Of a DNA stretch of 64,000 bases, positions 1-7,900 are shown one piece after another (positions within the stretch are counted from its first letter, which is position 1; every line of letters starts with the position of its first letter). A program made the position numbers and the translations under genes. Source of the DNA: JAGXTF01 sp044224315 (GTDB taxonomy: Bacteria; Bacteroidota; Bacteroidia; NS11-12g; UBA955); contig JBGAKR010000001.1 of NCBI GenBank assembly GCA_044224315.1, forward strand, positions 1,178,001 to 1,242,000, written 5' to 3'. The notes under the pieces were generated by a model, which did no database searches, was not told the DNA's origin, and saw only the letters and a program-made list of their open reading frames with translations.

Positions 1-145
1 ATCCGGGCAATTCCAATACCCATTCCAGTAATTCGGTAAAACGAATGCGGTATATTTTCGACTCGGTAAAGTCATCGCCAAACTTTTCATACAGCTTCAT
101 GGCTATGTCTTCGTGGTCTTTCCAGTATATGGGGGGTTCGTACAT
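1..145 (-). CDS. iscX: Fe-S cluster assembly protein IscX (3' part cut by window edge)
   Basis: Forty-eight codons are visible from the ATG at 145 down to the window edge, starting MYEPPIYWKDHEDIAMKLYE. The pattern of an early tryptophan, a helix with 'DIAMKLYEKFG', an acidic 'DDFTESKIYRIRFTELLEW' stretch and 'VLELPG' matches the small acidic IscX/YfhJ family, which binds the cysteine desulfurase IscS and modulates iron or sulfur supply in Fe-S cluster assembly. The gene sits 32 bases downstream of a 2Fe-2S ferredoxin on the same strand, as fdx-iscX do in isc operons, which supports the call. The C-terminal ~20 residues lie outside the window. The family assignment is from motif pattern and context only. 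Confidence 0.75.
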   Translation of the reverse strand, partial: MYEPPIYWKDHEDIAMKLYEKFGDDFTESKIYRIRFTELLEWVLELPG

Positions 146-177
146 GACTAGTTTAGAGTTGGGAGTTAAATGTTGGG

Positions 178-507
178 TTAATGACCGATGATGCCGCTTT
201 GATCGGGGATGGTTACTATCAGGTCGCCATCTTCCTGCAGCTTGCACTGACAGGCCAGGCGGCTGTTGTATTTGGGATTACGGGCCCTGTCTACGTATTC
301 TTCTTCGCGGTCACTCATATCGGGCAGTAAATCCTCGCCATTGTCGATATACACATGGCAGGTGCTGCAACCACATACTGCACCGCAGTTGTGATGCAGG
401 TGCACATCGTTATCCAGGGCTACATCCAGTATTGATTCTCCTTCAAAAATCTCAACCGTTAGCGGAGCCTTGTCTTTTTCTTCGAATTTAAAAGTAATGT
501 TGCCCAT
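178..507 (-). CDS. fdx: 2Fe-2S ferredoxin, ISC type
   Basis: This 109-residue soluble protein is an adrenodoxin/ISC-type [2Fe-2S] ferredoxin, an electron donor in Fe-S cluster assembly. The cluster ligands are visible as the CGAVCGCSTC segment (residues ~42-51) plus the distal cysteines in the 'LACQCKL' stretch near residue 87. The frame is open to 543, but the ATG at 507 is chosen: it begins MGNITFKFE, the normal family N-terminus, and lies 11 bases after a promoter -7 box. iscX follows on the same strand, so the two form the tail of an isc-like locus whose other genes are outside the window. Confidence 0.93.
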   Translation of the reverse strand: MGNITFKFEEKDKAPLTVEIFEGESILDVALDNDVHLHHNCGAVCGCSTCHVYIDNGEDLLPDMSDREEEYVDRARNPKYNSRLACQCKLQEDGDLIVTIPDQSGIIGH

Positions 508-517
508 AGAGGGACTG

Positions 518-525
518 CAAAGATA
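518..525 (-). promoter_or_regulatory. Bacteroidota -7 promoter box for fdx
   Basis: On the minus strand the word TATCTTTG fits the Bacteroidota housekeeping -7 consensus TAnnTTTG, and the fdx ATG follows about ten bases later, so the transcript would have almost no leader. No clear TTG -33 element is seen at 19-21 bases spacing, so this rests on the -7 word and its position. Confidence 0.5.
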
Positions 526-638
526 ATAACGGGCTCCAAGCATTTTCTAAATTATTCAGAATCTTTCTAAATTGGATAACTGAATTCAGAGATCCGCCAT
601 CCATTATCTGACATCCGACATCTGGTATCCGCTATCCG

Positions 639-675
639 AAAAAAAATGCCCGGCACTTATTACAGCACCGGGCAT
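639..675 (-). terminator. Intrinsic terminator of the PorP/SprF operon
   Basis: On the minus strand an 8-bp stem (ATGCCCGG pairing with CCGGGCAT, 14-base loop) is followed directly by a run of eight T. It lies just downstream of the porP/sprF-like stop codon, so it probably ends the three-gene T9SS surface operon transcribed from 6.1 kb. Confidence 0.8.
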
Positions 676-697
676 CCAAACAAGAAAGACTTTTTTA

Positions 698-1690
698 TTA
701 GAACATGGGGGTAGGCATAATGCGCGCAGGTTCTGGTTTCTCGGGCTTAAACAGCAATAAAGAAGCACAGAACTCGTGGCTAAGGCCACCGCCTTTTACG
801 GTGTTGCCCATGTTAATGCCTACGTTGTAACCCAATTTAATATCGCCGGCCGCAAAACCAACCGTTGTAATTACACTGCTGGCTTTGTACGAAAAGGTGC
901 TGTAACCCAAGCCTACACAAAACACATTGTTTTGCACGGCCAGGCCGCCTCCTATTTCGCTAAAACTACCGGCTTTGGTATAACTTACATGGGGTACAAT
1001 CTTAGTGTCGCCGCGGGTTTCGCTGGTAGCGCCTACTTTTATACCATAACCCAAAAGTAAGCGAATGCGCATGGGTTCTTTTACCTTAATGCCACCGCTA
1101 TTCTGAAACTCGGTGCTGGGCTGGTTCAGGTTCATGAGGCCCAATGCCAGGTAAAAATCCTTGCTGTTGAACGCCGCACCGGCACCTACAGTAAAATAGT
1201 TGGCCTGGGTTTTTTCAAGGGTTTCCTGGGTTGGGTATGATACCCCATTATAGGGGTCAATCATATCTTCAAAAACAGCACCTGATGGATTGAAGTTTTT
1301 AGACCGCATACCGGCCTGAAATCCTACACGCATGCGGCTGGCTTTTGATAGCTGAATACCTTGGGCATACATAAGATTTACCCCATTGAGATTTACCATT
1401 TTATTGTTGGCCTCGGTATGGATAAAGCCCAGTCCAAAATAAGAGCTGCCCTTGGCATTGCCCAACTCGGCAGTACCGCTGTACTCGCGCCAGGGGCTGG
1501 TAAGATTACCATAAAAATTATGGTATCCCAGGGTTACTTTGTTGTTTCCATCGGCACACAATAGCGCCGGATTTGTAATGGCCGCCTGCCCATAGGTTTG
1601 GGTAAGTTGCAGCTCTTGTGCGGCAGCCATATGGCTTAGGCCGGCGGTGCAAATAATTGCAGCTATATAGTTTTTAATTTGATTTTTCAT
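698..1690 (-). CDS. PorP/SprF family T9SS-associated outer-membrane protein
   Basis: A 330-residue protein with a signal peptide (MKNQIK..., cleavage near 'HMAAAQ') followed by a typical PorP/SprF beta-barrel pattern: 'QTYGQAAITNPALLCADG', a glycine/aromatic-rich body with alternating strands, and 'LGLMNLNQPSTEF'. PorP/SprF proteins pair with T9SS type B cargo, anchoring or helping secrete large CHU_C adhesins such as SprB. The gene directly upstream (19 bases) is exactly such a cargo, so the pair is probably functional together. The frame is open to 1735, but the ATG at 1690 starts the signal peptide. A terminator follows the stop. Confidence 0.88.
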   Translation of the reverse strand: MKNQIKNYIAAIICTAGLSHMAAAQELQLTQTYGQAAITNPALLCADGNNKVTLGYHNFYGNLTSPWREYSGTAELGNAKGSSYFGLGFIHTEANNKMVNLNGVNLMYAQGIQLSKASRMRVGFQAGMRSKNFNPSGAVFEDMIDPYNGVSYPTQETLEKTQANYFTVGAGAAFNSKDFYLALGLMNLNQPSTEFQNSGGIKVKEPMRIRLLLGYGIKVGATSETRGDTKIVPHVSYTKAGSFSEIGGGLAVQNNVFCVGLGYSTFSYKASSVITTVGFAAGDIKLGYNVGINMGNTVKGGGLSHEFCASLLLFKPEKPEPARIMPTPMF

Positions 1691-1709
1691 TTTGTGTGAT
1701 TTTTTAGCA

Positions 1710-4700
1710 TTAACGACGAATAGAAACCAGGCCATTTACTTTGTGCGTTTTACCCAAATAATCGGTGTATTCTGCAAACCAGGCAAAGTTGCCGGCAGGC
1801 AATTCATCACCGGTATTTTCTATTTTTCCGTTCCACTTTTTGTTTACATCAGTGGTAGAAAAAATCACACGTCCTTTGCCATCCAAAATATTCAGTGAGT
1901 ATGTATTTATGCCTTCAAAAACACCCACTGCACCAAAGCCTTCATTCAGCTTATCACCGTTTGGTGTAAACGCATTAGGGAAGAAAATAGTGAATGCATT
2001 ATCCACCTTAATGTAGGTTGTGTCTTTGCTTTCACAACCATCTACGGTGGTAGATTTTAGGGTAACCTTGTAGCTGCCAGGTTTGGTATAGGCGCAGGTA
2101 TCGTAGTTAAAGGTACTGGTGCGGCCATGGAAACCAAAATCCCAGTTGCTGTAGTCGCCAAACAAACTATTGTCTGTAAAGGTCACGGTAGGTTCAAGTA
2201 CATTGGTTTTGTAAGTGCTGGCGCCAATATGGGCGGTGGGTTGTTTAAACACTTTTACCGGTTTGGTAATATTATCAGTGCAACCTTTATCGCTGGCCAC
2301 ATTTAATTTCACATTGTACACCCCTGCGGCGGTATAATTATGGCTGGCATTTTGGGTAGTAGCCGTTGCATTATCGCCAAAATCCCAATTATTGCTGGCA
2401 ATGCTGCCTGCGCTAATGGTGCTGGTATTGGTAAACGAATTGGCTAAACCAAAGCACACATTGGTGGCGGTAAAATTAGCCACGGGCTTGGGCCAAACAT
2501 TTACGGTTTTAGAAGCCGAACCTGTGCATCCTTTATCGGTGCTGGCATTCAGGTTAACCGTATAGGCCCCTTCTTCGTCGTACATGTGTATGGGATTGAT
2601 ATCAGAACCCGAGCTAGCATCTCCAAATGTCCAGTTATAGCTGGCCATAAAGCCACTGCTCACACTACTGCCGTTTGTAAATCTGTTGGCAATGCCTATG
2701 CATTCATCAGTTGCTGTAAAGCTTACAGTTGGATTTGGCCAGGCGGTTACATTCTGGGCAGTAGTATCCTTACAGCCCTGGTTGCTGGTTTCTATCAGCT
2801 GCACGGCATAAGTTCCGGCTGAGCTATATGATTTTGATGGGCTTGCAGAGGTAGCGTTGGTAGCGTCACCAAAATTCCAGGCATGGCCTGTGATACTACC
2901 ACTGCTGATTGCACTGCCGTTGGTAAAGGCTATGTTGGTGCCGGCACAGGCATTATTGGCAGTGAATTTAGCCACCGGATGCGGATATACGATGGCTGCA
3001 TTGGCTGTAGTTTTGCTATTTGTGCAACCCTTGTCGCTTACTGCGCTAAGTTTTACAGTGTATGAGCCTGGTTTGGCATATACATGACTGGCATTGGTGG
3101 TTGTGGCAATGGTGTTATCGCCAAACTCCCAGGTATAGTTTGCTGTGCCTGTATTAATGGTTGAATTGTTTACAAAATTGTAATTATTTAATCGCAAGCA
3201 ATTAGATGCAGAATTAACATTGAAATTAATTACTGGCAATGGATGCACTACTGCATTGTTTGTGATTGAATCTTTGCAACCATCTACAGTTGTAACAACC
3301 AGTTTTACAGGATATGTGCCATCTGTTGGATAAGCATATGAAGCATTGGTAGTAGTAGCAGTTACACCGGTATACAATGTCCATTTATTGCTGGCATTGC
3401 CCACACTGTAATTGATAAAATCTACCGATTTATTATCGCAAACCGGATTGGAAGAAAACTGTGCAGTAGGCAGTCCGTAAATAATGACATCCTTGTTTGA
3501 ACTGTCTTTACATCCTGTATTGGCTGTAGCTATTAATTTAATATTGTAGTTGCCCTGTTGCGAATAACTTGGGGTAGGCACAGTAGCAGTACTTGTGGTG
3601 TTGTTGCCCAGGTTCCAGAAATAAGTAAGCGTGCCCGAGGGTACCGCACTAAGGTTTGCAATAGTGGGTGTTACCCCTTTACAAACATTTGTGACCGTAA
3701 AGTTTGCCTTCACTGCCGGGTTTACAGTTATTGTTTTTCGTAGTGTATCCCAGCAACCATAGGTTGAATATACACGTTGGAATACACTATAACTGCCTGC
3801 AGAGGAATACAGGTGCTTGGGGTTTTTATCGTTATCTTGTCCGAGGTCTCCAAACTCCCAGTAATAAGAGCTGAGTTTGCTACCTCCAAAAGAAGGAAGG
3901 GTGCTATTGCTTCTGAACTGCACATCTTTTCCATCACAAGCAACTGTGTAGTTTCCATAGGTAGCATACTTGTGATATTGAAAATCTCCGTTGGCAGTGT
4001 TTCCATCGCCAAAGTCCCAATCGTAGCTGGCAATATAGCCATAGGCAATACCCGATGCCCAGGAACCTACAAATAAGTGATCACTGCTTTGGCAATCATC
4101 GCCGGCAGATATACCTGCGCTGGGTTGGGGGTGTACGGTAACGGTTTTTGCAACTGTAGTAGAGCAGGCCGCCATAGAACTGTTATACACTTTCATGGTA
4201 ACAGTATAATTGCCATAGGTTGCATAGCTCTTATTTGCAGGATTACCAGTTGCAGAAGTAGCATCTCCAAAATTCCAGCTATATGTAGAACTATTGCCCG
4301 CAGCAATGCTGCTGCTACCGGTATATACAAATGCATCTTTTTCGTCGCATTGTACGCTGTTGTTTATGGTAAATGACGGCGAAATTGGAGTAGCTCCAAG
4401 AGTATTGGTAAATGAACTTGGATCACCTGTATAATTAAATGAACTTGATGCAATTTTAACCCGGTATTTATAACCAGTTCCGTAGGGCAAGTTATTTGGC
4501 CAATATGCCAAATAAAATGGCAAGTCTGTATTATTAAAACTACCTGATTGACCAGAAAAAGAAGCAATTGTTACAGGGCTGCTAAAAGAACCTGAAGCAT
4601 CAGACATTTCAAAAGTTATTGTAGCAGATACTAAGGTTGCACGAATATTTAAATTGTGAACATACGGTGTACCACCGCAAATCGAGCTCACAGTTGTATT

Positions 4701-5726
4701 ATAAACCCCGTCATTCTGCACAGTGCGATTTACATTAATTAACGGATTAAATACTTCTGAATTATAGGTTAATGTTATGGTATTTGCTGTGTATTGCCTA
4801 ACGCGAATATCATCGGCAACCAGGTTTAAACCGGTATTCCAATTTGTAAAACCTACATAAAAAGAGCTACCTGTATAACCTGAAAGGGTCATTGTTGTTG
4901 CTGTGTTATTGCAGTTGGCTGTGGTGTTATTGCAAAATTTATTAATGCGCAAACTAGACGAATTCAGATCCGCATCAATTTCATATTTCTGAAAAGTGGA
5001 AGTAGAAGCCGGCACATTGGGGTATGTTGTACTATAACCTGAGGCGCCGCCAGAAACATCTGGATCATTCACTGTGTAATTTAAACTGGTACTGGCTATG
5101 TTATCAAAACTCCAGCGATTGTCGGTGCCTGTAAAGCCAAATACTATACCCGCATCAAAACCAACTTTGGCAGTTGCTTCTACAATCACACGGGTAGAAA
5201 ATGAAGTATTGGATCTAACATATTCCCAGTTAAAATTGCCCTGCAAATTTAAAGCGCCGCCAGAAACACTTAATGCAGAAAATGTGCCTCGTGTTGTCCA
5301 TTTAGAAGCATTCAGAGAAGAACCACTAAAATCATCGAAAAAATCAAAAGTTGCAGTTCCGTCGGAGGCTGCTGTGGCACTTGAATTACCATAATACATA
5401 AAAATAGTATTGTTGCCATTGGCCAGGGTTCCAGTTTTAACCCAAATTATTGTGCTGGCGGTGTTTATTCCGCTTTCTATCCAGTAAGGCAAGTTGTTGC
5501 AATTGGCATCTGCAAAACGAATATCGTTACCAGCAGAATTCATTTTTGAACCGGCTATGGGTGTTGATGTATTCACTGTTAATTTTACCTGCAATCCGGT
5601 TGTTGAAGAGCCTGAATTGTTTACGGTAATTGGCACTCGGTAAGTCCAGTTGTTATTGCAATTTTGCCCAGTGCTAACTGATATGAATAAGCCAGTGAGT
5701 ATTAAACTAAGAATCTTTTGTTTCAT
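1710..5726 (-). CDS. Giant PKD-repeat surface protein with T9SS type B (CHU_C) sorting domain
   Basis: This 1338-residue secreted protein has a signal peptide (residues 1-20), a DUF2341-like domain (~25-115, with 'NDIRFADANCNNLPYWIE'), a concanavalin-like region (~120-320), then ten PKD-type beta-sandwich repeats from about residue 455 to 1245. Each repeat is marked by a variant of W-x-FGD and a closing GxYxV motif. The last ~85 residues ('FFPNAFTPNGDKLNEGF' onward, ending in 'VSIRR') are a gliding-motility-associated CHU_C domain, the signal for T9SS export. The role is inferred as cell-surface adhesin or gliding-related. The second and third PKD units are joined abruptly ('KYATYGNYTV' straight into 'ACDGKDVQF'), which looks like an in-frame loss between repeats. 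It is co-transcribed with PorP/SprF. Confidence 0.9.
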   Translation of the reverse strand: MKQKILSLILTGLFISVSTGQNCNNNWTYRVPITVNNSGSSTTGLQVKLTVNTSTPIAGSKMNSAGNDIRFADANCNNLPYWIESGINTASTIIWVKTGTLANGNNTIFMYYGNSSATAASDGTATFDFFDDFSGSSLNASKWTTRGTFSALSVSGGALNLQGNFNWEYVRSNTSFSTRVIVEATAKVGFDAGIVFGFTGTDNRWSFDNIASTSLNYTVNDPDVSGGASGYSTTYPNVPASTSTFQKYEIDADLNSSSLRINKFCNNTTANCNNTATTMTLSGYTGSSFYVGFTNWNTGLNLVADDIRVRQYTANTITLTYNSEVFNPLINVNRTVQNDGVYNTTVSSICGGTPYVHNLNIRATLVSATITFEMSDASGSFSSPVTIASFSGQSGSFNNTDLPFYLAYWPNNLPYGTGYKYRVKIASSSFNYTGDPSSFTNTLGATPISPSFTINNSVQCDEKDAFVYTGSSSIAAGNSSTYSWNFGDATSATGNPANKSYATYGNYTVTMKVYNSSMAACSTTVAKTVTVHPQPSAGISAGDDCQSSDHLFVGSWASGIAYGYIASYDWDFGDGNTANGDFQYHKYATYGNYTVACDGKDVQFRSNSTLPSFGGSKLSSYYWEFGDLGQDNDKNPKHLYSSAGSYSVFQRVYSTYGCWDTLRKTITVNPAVKANFTVTNVCKGVTPTIANLSAVPSGTLTYFWNLGNNTTSTATVPTPSYSQQGNYNIKLIATANTGCKDSSNKDVIIYGLPTAQFSSNPVCDNKSVDFINYSVGNASNKWTLYTGVTATTTNASYAYPTDGTYPVKLVVTTVDGCKDSITNNAVVHPLPVINFNVNSASNCLRLNNYNFVNNSTINTGTANYTWEFGDNTIATTTNASHVYAKPGSYTVKLSAVSDKGCTNSKTTANAAIVYPHPVAKFTANNACAGTNIAFTNGSAISSGSITGHAWNFGDATNATSASPSKSYSSAGTYAVQLIETSNQGCKDTTAQNVTAWPNPTVSFTATDECIGIANRFTNGSSVSSGFMASYNWTFGDASSGSDINPIHMYDEEGAYTVNLNASTDKGCTGSASKTVNVWPKPVANFTATNVCFGLANSFTNTSTISAGSIASNNWDFGDNATATTQNASHNYTAAGVYNVKLNVASDKGCTDNITKPVKVFKQPTAHIGASTYKTNVLEPTVTFTDNSLFGDYSNWDFGFHGRTSTFNYDTCAYTKPGSYKVTLKSTTVDGCESKDTTYIKVDNAFTIFFPNAFTPNGDKLNEGFGAVGVFEGINTYSLNILDGKGRVIFSTTDVNKKWNGKIENTGDELPAGNFAWFAEYTDYLGKTHKVNGLVSIRR

Positions 5727-5732
5727 ACTTTT

Positions 5733-6140
5733 TTATTTTTTAATTGCAGTTATAGTAAACATGGTTGATTCCGGAACCCATGCATTATTACTTGTAATTA
5801 TCGTTAATTGAACCGGAAACAGCGAACTGCATTTGGCTTCTTCAGTGCTGCCGGTAGCAACGGTAATGCTGGTATTAACCCCATTGTTCATTGGGATATT
5901 TTTTGCCGATTCTGGTAAACTCCAATTCACCTGCACATCTGAAGTAGAGGTGTTCTCGAACTTTAATGCAATGGCATTAGGATTCATACACGGCATACCC
6001 CGAGTAAAATAGACTTTTACCCCGGCCTCTTCTTTTACCAGTTGCCATTCAACTGCTTGCTCAACAGGTTTTTCGGTTTGTGAAAAAGCACTGCTTATTA
6101 CTCCCAATAAGCATAGCATGAGTAGTTTGATTTTTCTCAT
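5733..6140 (-). CDS. Small secreted protein heading the T9SS surface operon
   Basis: A 135-residue protein with a clear signal peptide (MRKIKLLMLCLLGVISSAFS, cleavage before QTEK). The mature part is beta-rich with two cysteines ('MPCMNPNA' and 'EAKCSSLF') that could form a disulfide, and it reads like a single beta-sandwich ('IALKFENTSTSDVQVNW'). It ends only six bases before the PKD protein, so it is translated with it and with PorP/SprF. I do not recognise a family. It could be a periplasmic or surface accessory of the PKD protein. Confidence 0.75.
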   Translation of the reverse strand: MRKIKLLMLCLLGVISSAFSQTEKPVEQAVEWQLVKEEAGVKVYFTRGMPCMNPNAIALKFENTSTSDVQVNWSLPESAKNIPMNNGVNTSITVATGSTEEAKCSSLFPVQLTIITSNNAWVPESTMFTITAIKK

Positions 6141-6339
6141 ATTGTAGTTTTAGTAAGGTTTTCGGATTTTAGATAGCGTAACATTTTGGGTAGTTTAGAT
6201 ATTCGAGTTTAGTCAAAATTTTGTAAAAACCCAATAAAAATGTATAAATCACGCAATTACTATTTAAAAGCCTGCTTTTTTTATGTGAACATTATCAGGT
6301 CAAACAAAAATCAGGCTGGGTGCCCGTATACTTTATTGC

Positions 6340-6374
6340 TTTGTTAAGGAATTGAAACGGAATACCTATTTTTG
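6340..6374 (+). promoter_or_regulatory. Candidate promoter of the acyl-CoA dehydrogenase gene
   Basis: TATTTTTG at 6367-6374 matches TAnnTTTG. A TTTG at 6340-6343 could be the -33 element, but the 23-base spacing is longer than the usual 19-21. The ATG starts seven bases after the box. Confidence 0.4.
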
Positions 6375-6380
6375 CAGCCT

Positions 6381-7520
6381 ATGCTATTTGAGTTTACTGA
6401 AGAACAACTGGCTGTGCAACAAGCCGCCCGCGACTTTGCCCAAAACGAATTGCTACCCGGTGTGATCGAACGCGATGAACACCAGAAATTCCCCGCCGAA
6501 CAGATAAAAATGCTGGGCGAACTTGGCTTTTTGGGTATGATGGTAGACCCTAAGTATGGCGGAAGTGGCATGGATACCATCAGCTATGTGCTGGCTATGG
6601 AAGAAATTTCTAAAATCGATGCCAGCTGCAGTGTAGTAATGAGTGTAAACAATAGCCTGGTATGCTGGGGCCTCGAAACCTTTGGTACTGAAGAGCAAAA
6701 AATGAAATACCTGGTTCCCCTGGCCAAAGGCGAAGTAATTGGCGCATTCCTCCTCAGCGAACCCGAGGCTGGCAGTGATGCTACCAGCCAACGCACCATT
6801 GCCGAAGATAAAGGCGACCACTATCTGTTGAATGGTACCAAAAACTGGATTACCAACGGAAATAGTGCCAGCACCTACCTGGTAATGGCCCAAACCGATG
6901 TAGCCAAAGGCCACAAAGGCATTAATGCCCTGATAGTTGAAAAAAATTCACCCGGTATTACCGTTGGCCGCAAAGAAGATAAACTGGGAATCCGCGGCAG
7001 CGACACCCATAGCATTATGTTTCAGGATGTAGTGGTGCCCAAAGAAAACCGCATAGGTGAAGATGGTTTTGGATTTAAATTCGCCATGAAAACCCTTACC
7101 GGTGGCCGCATTGGTATTGCCGCACAAGCCCTGGGTATTGCCAGCGGTGCTTACGAACTTGCCCTTAAATACAGCAAAGAACGCAAAGCTTTCGGCACCG
7201 AAATTATGAACCACCAGGCCATCGCCTTTAAACTGGCCGATATGGCTACCGAAATTGAAGCTTCACGCCTGCTTTGCCTCAAAGCCGCCTGGCTGAAAGA
7301 CAATAAAATGGACTACGGACGCGCCAGCTCTATGGCCAAACTGTTTGCCAGCGAAACAGCCATGAAAACCACCGTAGAAGCCGTGCAGGTGCATGGGGGT
7401 TATGGCTACGTAAAAGAATACCACGTAGAACGCCTGTTGCGCGATGCCAAAATTACCCAGATTTACGAAGGTACGAGCGAGGTACAACGTGTGGTAATCA
7501 GCCGCGATGTACTCAAATAG
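6381..7520 (+). CDS. Acyl-CoA dehydrogenase, short-chain (butyryl-CoA-like) type
   Basis: A 379-residue FAD flavoprotein that oxidises acyl-CoA to trans-2-enoyl-CoA and passes electrons to ETF. The three-part family fold is visible: N-terminal helical domain, middle beta domain with 'GAFLLSEPEAGSDATSQRT' and 'NGTKNWITNG', and C-terminal helical domain with 'GGYGYVKEYHVERLLRDAK' and 'IYEGTSEVQR'. The glutamate in 'YEGT' (Glu363) is the catalytic base at the position used by short-chain enzymes. The ATG at 6381 is preferred over an upstream in-frame TTG because it follows the promoter box and gives the family N-terminus. It stands alone; the broken enoyl-CoA hydratase near 15.5 kb would have been the next step of beta-oxidation but is not linked. 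Confidence 0.95.
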   Translation: MLFEFTEEQLAVQQAARDFAQNELLPGVIERDEHQKFPAEQIKMLGELGFLGMMVDPKYGGSGMDTISYVLAMEEISKIDASCSVVMSVNNSLVCWGLETFGTEEQKMKYLVPLAKGEVIGAFLLSEPEAGSDATSQRTIAEDKGDHYLLNGTKNWITNGNSASTYLVMAQTDVAKGHKGINALIVEKNSPGITVGRKEDKLGIRGSDTHSIMFQDVVVPKENRIGEDGFGFKFAMKTLTGGRIGIAAQALGIASGAYELALKYSKERKAFGTEIMNHQAIAFKLADMATEIEASRLLCLKAAWLKDNKMDYGRASSMAKLFASETAMKTTVEAVQVHGGYGYVKEYHVERLLRDAKITQIYEGTSEVQRVVISRDVLK

Positions 7521-7900
7521 GGAGTAGGGAGTAGGGAGCGGGGAGCAGGGTTCGCGGAGTAGGGAACAGCCTTCTTATAGGGGGCGGGGTGCGGGGTGCA
7601 GGGTGCGGGGAGCAGGGTTCGCGGAGTAGTGGACAGCCTTTTAATGTTTAAGGTTTAATGATTAAGGTTTAATGCAGGTCGCTGCCTTATAGGGGGCGGG
7701 GTGCAGGGTGCGGGGAGCAGGGTTCGCGGAGTAGTGGACAGCCTTTTTATAGGGTGCGGGGTGTAGGGTGCAGGGTTCGCGGAGTAGTGGACAGCCTTTT
7801 AATGTTTAAGGTTTAATGTAGGTCGTTGACTAGCAGGAAGTCCCCCGGCTGTCGCACTAATCATTAAACCTTAAACACTAGACATTCGGCTGCCCGGCTG
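7519..7900 (+). repeat. G-rich tandem repeat array and inverted repeat between convergent genes
   Basis: There is no gene here. The first 300 bases contain four imperfect copies of a G-rich unit whose core, running from GCAGGGTTCGCGGAG to a following ACAGCCTT, begins at about 7545, 7612, 7717 and 7770. Between cores lie runs such as GGGAGTAGGGAGCGGGG that fit the pattern of four G-tracts needed for a G-quadruplex. Two units end with a TAATGTTTAAGGTTTAATG word. The second of these (7804-7818) forms a perfect 15-bp inverted repeat with 7862-7876, a possible stem between two convergent genes. The last ~20 bases carry the GGCTGCCCGGCTGTT word also found near 10.63 kb. No CRISPR-like regularity is seen. 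Confidence 0.8.

Noticed and set aside
6453..6914. Antisense 153-codon frame within the acyl-CoA dehydrogenase gene.
   Set aside because: It is a shadow of a highly conserved enzyme; no domain, promoter or conserved motif was found in the antisense reading.
7519..7820. Could the G-rich array be a CRISPR or a phage attachment site?
   Set aside because: Units are irregular in spacing, the intervening sequence is itself repetitive, and there is no cas gene, tRNA or integrase nearby.
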